A DNA stretch of 16,848 nt from Actinobacteria bacterium UBA912 (GTDB lineage Bacteria > Actinomycetota > Coriobacteriia > Anaerosomatales > UBA912), in the NCBI GenBank assembly GCA_002293965.1, contig DBEG01000091.1:1-16848 (forward strand). The letters are read 5' to 3'. Positions 7,374 to 14,034 of this stretch are shown piece after piece. The notes under the pieces are model-generated. The model was not told the DNA's origin. It saw nothing but the letters and a program-made list of their open reading frames with translations, and did no database searches. Position numbers and translations under genes: made by a program. The first letter of the stretch is position 1. Each line of letters opens with the position of its first letter.

Positions 7374-7466
7374 GATAGTTCTAGGCGATAGATGATCTGA
7401 GAGACTGATCAGTCAGTCGAACAGACGGTTGAGGGGTCGGCCCCGATATGGGGTCGGCCCCGATTC
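7374..7466 (+). promoter_or_regulatory. Spacer with palindrome and hairpin between hexaheme and dodecaheme genes
   Basis: This 93-nt gap contains a perfect 12-bp palindrome, GACTGATCAGTC (7403-7414), and a strong GC hairpin (7433-7461, listed separately) that directly abuts the first candidate start of the next gene. No convincing promoter was seen. The gap may set different expression levels for the secreted hexaheme and the membrane cytochromes. Confidence 0.4.
7433..7461 (+). terminator. Strong hairpin formed by two GGGGTCGGCCCC copies; possible attenuator
   Basis: GGGGTCGGCCCCGAT occurs at 7433-7447 and again at 7450-7464. Each copy is nearly self-complementary, so the two can pair as a 12-bp stem (two G-U pairs) around the loop GATAT. 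No run of T follows, so it is not a typical intrinsic terminator. A partial terminator, an RNA-stability element for the hexaheme transcript, or a processing site are all possible. Confidence 0.45.
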
Positions 7467-8474
7467 ATGCAACTGCGCTACCAGCTGCGACTCCGGGTGT
7501 CCATTGCGTCGACTTCAGCGATTTGGGGTAATGTTTTGCGCCTGATCCGAAAATCCCTACTCTGGCTCATTGTCGCTCTGCCGCTCGCCATACTCCTCCC
7601 GGTCAGTGGTTATTTCTATATGGGATTTGCGCCGTGTGCATCGTGCCATCAGGACGGATCCTTTGTTCAGGCTACTCAAATGAGTGCTCACTCTGCTGTC
7701 AGTTGCGCTGATTGTCATGCTGCAGGGGGAGTCGTCGGGCGAGTGGATTTTGGGGTGCGTCATGTAGTCAACGCCCTCCCTTTCGGACCCGATGGCTCGA
7801 GGGATGTTGCGGCAATAGACGACCAGACTTGCCTCGAGTGTCATCAGACGGTGATGGATGGTTTAGTCGAAGCTGACGGCGTGAACGTCAACCATGCATA
7901 CTGCTCAGCAACGAACCCATGTACCGACTGCCACTCGACTGTCGCCCATGGCCGGGAGATCTCCTGGATTCGAACGTATGACATGGAGACGTGCCTTGGC
8001 TGTCACGTGGATGTGGGCTCTGTGGACTGCGCAACCTGCCATGCTGGTAGATTGGCGGAAGACAGGATCACGACCGGTATCTTCGCTATCACCCATGGCC
8101 CTAAGTGGGAAGAGACACATGGCATGGGGGACTCATCGACCTGCACCGCCTGCCACACGGTCGCCGCATGTCAAACATGCCACGGTGCGGGGGTTCCTCA
8201 TGAGGCTAGGTTCGTGAGCGTCCACGCAGAGTATGCCAAGGACCCGGAACAACTTTGTGTCGATTGCCACGATCAGAGTTTCTGCGATGACTGCCATGGC
8301 CTTGCGATGCCTCACCCCAATCAGTTCGTGCGCGCCCACGCTCAATATGCTGAGCAGGACCAGGAGCTGTGTCGCCGGTGCCATCTGCAGCCTGATTGTA
8401 CGGTCTGCCATGAGACACATGTGCACCCTGGTGGAGCGATAGACTCATTGCCTGGCGGGGGTGAGACTCGCTGA
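7467..8474 (+). CDS. Membrane-anchored dodecaheme cytochrome with NapC/NrfH-like tetraheme part (copy 1)
   Basis: Counted from ATG 7467 it is 335 aa, but that start abuts a hairpin and has no ribosome site. TTG 7536, preceded by GGGG, would give the more usual short N-terminus LRLIRKSLLW and is a good alternative. One transmembrane helix (about 31-52) anchors the protein with the hemes outside. Twelve CXXCH motifs start at residues 57, 80, 122, 152, 176, 188, 226, 235, 264, 273, 302 and 311. The first four, spaced like NapC/NrfH quinol dehydrogenases, probably receive electrons from the quinol pool. The C-terminal part contains a 38-residue diheme tandem repeat (226-263, 264-301, then a partial copy). 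It overlaps the next gene by one base (TGATG), so the two are probably made together. No other enzymatic function is visible. Confidence 0.9.
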   Translation: MQLRYQLRLRVSIASTSAIWGNVLRLIRKSLLWLIVALPLAILLPVSGYFYMGFAPCASCHQDGSFVQATQMSAHSAVSCADCHAAGGVVGRVDFGVRHVVNALPFGPDGSRDVAAIDDQTCLECHQTVMDGLVEADGVNVNHAYCSATNPCTDCHSTVAHGREISWIRTYDMETCLGCHVDVGSVDCATCHAGRLAEDRITTGIFAITHGPKWEETHGMGDSSTCTACHTVAACQTCHGAGVPHEARFVSVHAEYAKDPEQLCVDCHDQSFCDDCHGLAMPHPNQFVRAHAQYAEQDQELCRRCHLQPDCTVCHETHVHPGGAIDSLPGGGETR

Positions 8475-9691
8475 TGGAAGAGGCCCTTGCATCGCTTTCC
8501 GGTCTGTGGACACGGTTGCTCACCCTTCTTCTAGACCCCGCTTCCGACATCGGTGCGGCCCTCGCACTCTATGCGATCCTAGGCACCTTACTTGCGATCG
8601 TTCTGGTCATAGCAATCATGTTCGTGGTTGGGACGCCCGAGGATGAAGTCCTGGAGTCAGAAGATTCAGATATTGACACTCGGCCTATCGAGCGTGAAGC
8701 CCACCCGTCTAAGCCGACCGTTGCACCCAAGCCACCGTTGCCCCCGCGCACTCCCAAACAGCGCCTAGTCGCCATAGGGATTACGCTTGTCGTCGCCTCA
8801 ACGGCCTGGTTGATAGCTGGATATTCGACGAGCACCACGTGGGTGTGCTCCTCTTGTCACGTCGAGACTGTCCACACTGCTTCGACTGTTCAGGCCGATC
8901 CGCACGCTGACGTTTCGTGCGTGGCCTGTCACGAACCGGGGGGGTTGCTTGCAAGGGTATCGACAGGACTGTCCGACAGGGGTCTTCACTTCATGTCCCA
9001 ACTGGCAGGGATCCCCGCACAGGATTCGTATGGCAGGGTCACTCAGTCGGCATGCTTGTCGTGTCACTCTCCTGAGGTTGCAGGTATAGTGCTGGACGAC
9101 TACAGGGGGATCAGGGTCTCGCACGATGAGCCGCTTGCTGCTGGTGCGACATGCTTGGATTGCCATCGTCCAGCGGAAGGACGAGTCGCTGCCCACAATG
9201 CAGGGATGAATCCATGCTTGCGCTGTCATAACTCGACGACCGCTAGTGCGAGCTGTGATACATGTCACGCTGGTGAGCCCGCCGCTGCGAGTGCCCCATC
9301 TACCGCCAATGCCTCTGTGTTGATCGAGGATCTGTCATGCGGTGGCTGTCACGATGAGGAGCGCTACTGCGATCCGTGTCATGGAGGCGTCAGGCTGCCT
9401 CACTCTCGAGAGTTCATGATGGTGTCCCACGCGAGGGCGGCTTTCGTCGACTTCGTATATAACGATGGACGTCGGTGTGGACAGTGTCATACTGCAACAC
9501 GGAACCCTTGCACTCAATGTCATACCCCACAAATGGGTGCCGCTCATGGCACGGATCTCATCCGATGGCATCAGACGGCGGACGCTCAAGCATGTGATTC
9601 TTGCCATCGGCAGTGGGCGTTCAGTGAGGAGCGAGATTTTTGTGCGGACGTATGTCATACCGAGGCCGCTATCAGGTATAGCCCTCGCTAG
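8474..9691 (+). CDS. Membrane-anchored dodecaheme cytochrome with two transmembrane helices (copy 2)
   Basis: This 405-aa protein has two membrane helices (about 28-52 and 98-117) joined by an acidic then proline-rich linker that should be cytoplasmic, after which the heme domain lies outside. Eleven CXXCH motifs start at residues 125, 149, 194, 227, 248, 261, 289, 299, 335, 346 and 374. A twelfth, non-canonical motif CADVCH (CX3CH) lies at 390-395, 10 residues before the C-terminus. Heme spacing runs closely parallel to the upstream dodecaheme: four widely spaced hemes, then eight that mostly come in close pairs. The two proteins are therefore probably paralogues. ATG 8474 shares its first base with the upstream stop codon, which implies translational coupling. 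The likely role is electron transfer from the membrane outward, either in series with copy 1 or as a complex with it. Confidence 0.9.
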   Translation: MEEALASLSGLWTRLLTLLLDPASDIGAALALYAILGTLLAIVLVIAIMFVVGTPEDEVLESEDSDIDTRPIEREAHPSKPTVAPKPPLPPRTPKQRLVAIGITLVVASTAWLIAGYSTSTTWVCSSCHVETVHTASTVQADPHADVSCVACHEPGGLLARVSTGLSDRGLHFMSQLAGIPAQDSYGRVTQSACLSCHSPEVAGIVLDDYRGIRVSHDEPLAAGATCLDCHRPAEGRVAAHNAGMNPCLRCHNSTTASASCDTCHAGEPAAASAPSTANASVLIEDLSCGGCHDEERYCDPCHGGVRLPHSREFMMVSHARAAFVDFVYNDGRRCGQCHTATRNPCTQCHTPQMGAAHGTDLIRWHQTADAQACDSCHRQWAFSEERDFCADVCHTEAAIRYSPR

Positions 9692-9700
9692 GTGACGTAG

Positions 9701-11548
9701 ATGTCTGGTCGAGCAACAGAAGCCCCCGGATACCTGAAGTACGGGCTTTCTTCTTTCCTGCTAGCGGCGTTCCTGTCTCCCGGTGCCTGGCTGATATTCA
9801 ATCTTCCTCCGGTGCCTGTGGCCCAAGCGTTCAACCTGGCCACCGCTGGTGCTTGCCTCATCGCTTCAGCGGCTAGCGTTGTCATGTTCGCTGCCCTGGA
9901 TCGCCGACTGGCGGTCGGCGTGGTGGGGATCGTCTTCGCAGTGACAGCGTCCTGGTTGACTGCGGGGGATTCGTTCGCGACTGCTTTCTATGACCTTTAC
10001 GCAAACATGCCGCTTGTGCAGTGGATAGCGTTTCTGGTGATGTTCATTCTGGCGGCAAAAGTGGCCCTTGCGCGCAGCCGAGTCGAAGATGCCCTAGTCG
10101 CGGTAGTGTGTTTCGGCGTACTGCTATCGCTGGTACTAGTCTTTCAACAGGTCACCACTGCAACGATACGGGTCTTCGGCTCGACAGGGTATAGTACGGC
10201 GGCATTGATGCCGCTGGTCCCTATAGCCGCGGTGTTGGCGGCGTCGCGAAAGGACTGGAGAAGATCGGCGCTATATGCTGCTGCTGCGATCATCTGTCTA
10301 GCTCTGGGCGTGTTCTCTGGCTCTGTGATGGCGTCTCTAGCTGCGGTTTTCGCGTTGACGGTGACAGTGGCGGTCCACCCTGCATCAAAGTTGATCGGGG
10401 GCTTGGGCGGCCGTATCGTACGAGCGGCGGCGTTGTTTGCAACTGCAGCGATGTTCGTTGGACTTACAGCGATCCAGATACCGGCGGTTTCCTCGGCGGT
10501 TGTGGATGTGGAGTCGATGGTGGGGTCGGATAGGAACATCCTTTCGCGTGTCCAGATGTGGGACGGGGCCCAGGAGATGCTTGCGGACCGTCCGTTGTTG
10601 GGCTTCGGGCCGTCGGGTTACAGGATGTATGCGGCCGAGTACCTGCCGCCGGAGATGTTCCAGCACACCCCCGATCGGGCGGGAAGCATCGATCCCGAGG
10701 TCTTCAGTCCGCAATCCCCGCACTCGTGGTTGTGGGAGATCGGAACCCGGTTGGGACTCGCTGGCTTCCTGGCATTCGCTGTGATGCTCGGGTGTTGGGT
10801 CTGGGTTTTGCGCGACAGGGTTGCGGCTGATTCCGCTGATGCTCACTTGCGGTTGGCTTTGGCTGGCGGCTTCGCCATCGCTATGTTCGCGCTGCTGGTC
10901 AACCCCGTGATCTTCGCGATCGGCTTGTTCGCGCCGGTCATGGCCGGACTGGCGGTGGCACCGTGGGCCACTGCGGATGCGGGTCGCTCGGCAGGTTGGT
11001 TTCGGCCTCTGACGGCTGTCGGCGGGGTCGTAGTCATTGCAGTAGCTTTGTGGCTGGGGGTTGGAGGATTCCGGCTGTTCATGGTGTCTGCGGATGACCC
11101 GAATCTGGCTACGGCGGAGCTCAGGGGCGTGCTCGAGATCATGCCGGGACACCCGGTGGCCGAGCGCAGGTCTTTGGAGATGGCCCTCCTGCTGGCAGCT
11201 GATGAGGTGCAGGTGAGGGCTGTGCAGGATCGAGTGGATCGGGCACCGCAGTATATACATGAGTTCGCACCCAATCTGGTGAGCCTTGCCACATACTCCT
11301 TGGCACAGGCGGGCAGAACGGGACGAACGGACCTGACATGGGAAGAGAGGATGCTGGATACAGCCGCCGAGAGGCTCCCTCCGACACCGGCGCTTGTGGC
11401 AGAGCGACTGCACTTAGCGGTACTATCCGGTGATCCAGGGCGGGTTTGGGAGGCACTTCCAGAGGCGCAGCGCTGGGGGAGCTACTACCCGTTCTTCGGA
11501 GATTATCTTGAACGCGCCGAGGTCGTCGTTGGTCAACCCCTGCGCTAG
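9701..11548 (+). CDS. O-antigen ligase/polymerase-like (Wzy_C/WaaL family) membrane protein
   Basis: This 615-aa protein has about ten to twelve hydrophobic helices up to residue ~460. It has the signature of the Wzy_C/O-antigen ligase family: a large extracytoplasmic loop with SRVQMWDGAQEM, then DRPLLGFGPSGYR (296-308) and HSWLWEIGTRLGLAGF (341-356). Such proteins join or polymerise lipid-linked glycans, or in PglL-type members move them to Ser/Thr of secreted proteins. The last ~150 residues are soluble and helical, perhaps a degenerate TPR-like domain. AGGTGA at 9690-9695 overlaps the cytochrome stop and supports ATG 9701, only 9 nt after it. It is thus probably in the cytochrome operon, although its function belongs with the glycan genes downstream. 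Which acceptor it uses cannot be read from sequence. Confidence 0.82.
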   Translation: MSGRATEAPGYLKYGLSSFLLAAFLSPGAWLIFNLPPVPVAQAFNLATAGACLIASAASVVMFAALDRRLAVGVVGIVFAVTASWLTAGDSFATAFYDLYANMPLVQWIAFLVMFILAAKVALARSRVEDALVAVVCFGVLLSLVLVFQQVTTATIRVFGSTGYSTAALMPLVPIAAVLAASRKDWRRSALYAAAAIICLALGVFSGSVMASLAAVFALTVTVAVHPASKLIGGLGGRIVRAAALFATAAMFVGLTAIQIPAVSSAVVDVESMVGSDRNILSRVQMWDGAQEMLADRPLLGFGPSGYRMYAAEYLPPEMFQHTPDRAGSIDPEVFSPQSPHSWLWEIGTRLGLAGFLAFAVMLGCWVWVLRDRVAADSADAHLRLALAGGFAIAMFALLVNPVIFAIGLFAPVMAGLAVAPWATADAGRSAGWFRPLTAVGGVVVIAVALWLGVGGFRLFMVSADDPNLATAELRGVLEIMPGHPVAERRSLEMALLLAADEVQVRAVQDRVDRAPQYIHEFAPNLVSLATYSLAQAGRTGRTDLTWEERMLDTAAERLPPTPALVAERLHLAVLSGDPGRVWEALPEAQRWGSYYPFFGDYLERAEVVVGQPLR

Positions 11549-11556
11549 GTTATGAT
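11529..11556 (+). promoter_or_regulatory. Candidate sigma-70-type promoter upstream of manC
   Basis: TATGAT at 11551-11556 matches the -10 consensus at five of six bases. TTGGTC at 11529-11534, 16 nt upstream, is a weak -35 (three of six). Transcription would start near 11563, leaving a short leader before the ribosome site GAAGGAG (11576-11582) and TTG 11590. The -35 lies inside the end of the ligase gene. It would allow the GDP-sugar genes to be expressed apart from the cytochromes. Confidence 0.35.
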
Positions 11557-11589
11557 GCAATCATCGGCGCGAAGAGAAGGAGTCCTTAC

Positions 11590-13050
11590 TTGAGTACGGA
11601 AGATTCCGTTTACGCAGTCATCCTTGCCGGAGGCAGCGGTACGAGGTTTTGGCCACTCTCGCGAGAGCTTTCACCCAAGCAGATGCTCACTGTCTTCGGG
11701 CATGAGTCGCTCATCGCGCAGGCTATCCGTCGGGTCGATGATTTCGTTGGGCCCGGCGATGTGGTGGTGGTGACGAACGAGCGGCTCTTCGACGAGTTGC
11801 GGAACCACCTGTCGTCCCAGGCCGATCCGCGTATGAGACAGGCGCGTTACCTTGTCGAGCCGCTTCCTCGTAACACCGCACCGGCGATTGCTTATGCTGC
11901 GGCGACGTTAGCGCTCGACGATCCTGAAGCAGTGATGATTGTGCTTCCTTCCGACCACCTGCTCGAGCGCGATGGCGTCTGGAACTCTTGCGTGGCTTCG
12001 GCGATCGCCGCTGCGCGTGATGGCTATCTGGTCACGATCGGCATCACGTCGACCCGACCCGAGGTCGGCTACGGTTACATCCAGGCGGGCGAGGCGATGC
12101 CCGAGTACGCACGCGGCGGGGCCGTGCCACATGTGGCCACGCGCTTCGTCGAGAAGCCCGATCTTGCCATCGCTGAATCATTGCTGGCCGCAGGCGGATA
12201 CCTGTGGAATGCGGGCATCTTCGTCATGAGTGCGTCGCGCGTGCTCGAGGAGCTTGATGCGCACGTGGATACCGCCCCTATTGCTGATACAGCACGTTGG
12301 CTTGCCGCCGAGCAGGCCGCTGGTCGCTGCGATGGCGATGAGGCGCGCAGGCGCTTCGGGGAGATCACCTCGATCTCGGTCGATCATGCGATCATGGAGC
12401 GTTCCGATAGGGTTGCTGTGATTCCTTCGGCGTTGAACTGGAGCGATGTCGGGTCGCTACTGGCCCTTGGGGACGTTCTACCTGCCGATGATGCCGGGGT
12501 CGTGCGCGTGGGCAGGGGGGTCGACCTTGATACCCGAGACACGATCGTCTACTCGACCGATCGCTTGGTGGCGACTTTGGGACTGAACGACATGCTGGTC
12601 ATCGACACAGCGGATGCGACCCTCGTGGCCAGCAAGGACCGCGCCCAAGATGTGCGGCTTGTGGTCGAGGCTCTGGCACTGGCCGGAGCGGAAGAGGTCG
12701 TGCAGCCCAAGGTGAGTCTGCGGCCCTGGGGCTCGTGGACGAGTCTGCTCAAGGGGCCGGGCTTCCAGATCAAGCTGCTCGAGATCCACTCGGGCGCGAA
12801 ACCCAGCCTCCAGCGGCATCATCACCGCTCAGAGCATTGGATCGTCGTAGCGGGGACCGCTCTTGTGACCCGTGGCGACGAGCGGTTCGAGGTCCACGTG
12901 AACGAGAGCGCCTATATACCTGTGGGCGCCGAGCATCGCATCGAGAACTGTGGCAAAGTGCCGCTGAAGGTCATTGAGGTACAGCTTGGCGAATACCTGG
13001 GCGAGGATGACATAGTGCGCCTGGAAGACGACTGGGACAGAAAGGACTGA
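11590..13050 (+). CDS. manC: Mannose-1-phosphate guanylyltransferase / mannose-6-phosphate isomerase (bifunctional)
   Basis: This protein makes GDP-mannose from mannose-1-phosphate and GTP; the C-terminal cupin of this type usually also interconverts fructose-6- and mannose-6-phosphate. The start is TTG 11590, supported by GAAGGAG at 11576-11582. The N-terminal nucleotidyltransferase shows GGSGTRFWPLSR (14-25), LPRNTAPA (about 92-99), FVEKP (186-190) and NWSDVGS (283-289). The isomerase cupin shows PWGSW (379-383) and the metal-binding QRHHHRSEHW (408-417). At 486 aa it has the normal length of the ManC/CpsB/AlgA class. One small departure is SPKQMLTVFG where most family members have a PKQFL-like sequence. 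gmd follows after 5 nt, so the product GDP-mannose feeds directly into the next step. A third enzyme, phosphomannomutase, is not in the window. Confidence 0.95.
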   Translation: MSTEDSVYAVILAGGSGTRFWPLSRELSPKQMLTVFGHESLIAQAIRRVDDFVGPGDVVVVTNERLFDELRNHLSSQADPRMRQARYLVEPLPRNTAPAIAYAAATLALDDPEAVMIVLPSDHLLERDGVWNSCVASAIAAARDGYLVTIGITSTRPEVGYGYIQAGEAMPEYARGGAVPHVATRFVEKPDLAIAESLLAAGGYLWNAGIFVMSASRVLEELDAHVDTAPIADTARWLAAEQAAGRCDGDEARRRFGEITSISVDHAIMERSDRVAVIPSALNWSDVGSLLALGDVLPADDAGVVRVGRGVDLDTRDTIVYSTDRLVATLGLNDMLVIDTADATLVASKDRAQDVRLVVEALALAGAEEVVQPKVSLRPWGSWTSLLKGPGFQIKLLEIHSGAKPSLQRHHHRSEHWIVVAGTALVTRGDERFEVHVNESAYIPVGAEHRIENCGKVPLKVIEVQLGEYLGEDDIVRLEDDWDRKD

Positions 13051-13055
13051 ACGCT

Positions 13056-14027
13056 GTGGAGAAGCGTGCACTCATCACTGGATTCACCGGGCAGGACGGG
13101 TCGTACCTTGCGGAGTTGTTGCTCGACAAGGGCTACGAGGTGTACGGCATGGTTCGGCGTCTGTCGATGGAGAACTACGACCGAGTCGAGCATCTTCTCG
13201 ATCGGGTCGAGTTGGTCGACGGAGACCTGCTGGACGAGTACTCGATCATCGACGCGCTCAAGATCGCCGCGCCGCACGAGGTCTATAACCTGGCGGCGCA
13301 GTCGTTCGTGCCAACGTCGTTCACGCAGCCGGTCCTGACTGCAGAGTACAACGGTATCGGGCCACTGCGCTTCCTTGAGGCCATTCGGCGGTTCTCGCCT
13401 GAAACGCGATTCTATCAAGCCTCCACTTCCGAGATGTACGGGCACGTGCGGGAGGTCCCTCAGACAGAGCTGACCGCCTTCCACCCACGCTCGCCCTATG
13501 GCGCCGCGAAGGCGTATGCGTACTACATCACAGTGAACTATCGGGAATCTTACGGACTCCATGCCAGCAACGGCATCCTGTTCAACCACGAGTCGCCTCG
13601 CCGAGGGATCCGCTTTGTGACCCGCAAGATCACCGATGGGGCAGCCCGCATCAAGTTGGGTCTGGCGAGCGAGCTTAGGCTGGGCAACCTTGAAGCCAAG
13701 CGGGATTGGGGCTTCGCGGGTGACTCGGCAGAGGCCATGTGGCTAATGCTCCAGCAGGACGAGCCGGATGATTACGTCATCGCGATGGGCCACGAGCATT
13801 CCGTGCGCGACTTCTGCGAGATTGCGTTTAGCCGCCTGGGACTCGACTATCGCGAGTACGTGGTGGAGGATCCGGCGTTCTGGCGTCCCGCGGAGGTCAA
13901 TCGCCTGCTGGGCGATTCGAGCAAGGCTCGCGAGAGGCTTGGGTGGGTGCCGAAGGTGACGTTCGAAGCGCTGGTCGAGATGATGGTCGACGCGGATATG
14001 GAGCGGCTTTCGGGGTCGCAGGGGTGA
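13056..14027 (+). CDS. gmd: GDP-mannose 4,6-dehydratase
   Basis: Gmd converts GDP-D-mannose to GDP-4-keto-6-deoxymannose, the precursor of GDP-L-fucose, GDP-rhamnose, GDP-perosamine and others. It is an extended short-chain dehydrogenase: NADP-binding GFTGQDGSYL at 9-18, STSEMYG (123-129, with the catalytic Thr124 and Glu126), and YGAAK (Tyr148, Lys152). The family-specific NHESPRRG (177-184) and RNA-like spaced FVTRKI also fit. At 323 aa it is slightly shorter than the ~345-370 aa of many homologues, with no broken motif. GTG 13056 is supported by AAAGGA at 13041-13046. It sits between manC and two glycosyltransferases, with the fucose synthase gene beginning 2.3 kb downstream. Confidence 0.95.
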   Translation: MEKRALITGFTGQDGSYLAELLLDKGYEVYGMVRRLSMENYDRVEHLLDRVELVDGDLLDEYSIIDALKIAAPHEVYNLAAQSFVPTSFTQPVLTAEYNGIGPLRFLEAIRRFSPETRFYQASTSEMYGHVREVPQTELTAFHPRSPYGAAKAYAYYITVNYRESYGLHASNGILFNHESPRRGIRFVTRKITDGAARIKLGLASELRLGNLEAKRDWGFAGDSAEAMWLMLQQDEPDDYVIAMGHEHSVRDFCEIAFSRLGLDYREYVVEDPAFWRPAEVNRLLGDSSKARERLGWVPKVTFEALVEMMVDADMERLSGSQG

Positions 14028-14034
14028 TAGCCTC

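Noticed and set aside
10385..11413. Long - strand open frame (342 codons) opposite the ligase-like gene
   Set aside because: Composition is rich in Arg, His, Ser and Gln without any hydrophobic pattern or motif, as in antisense shadows of membrane-protein genes.
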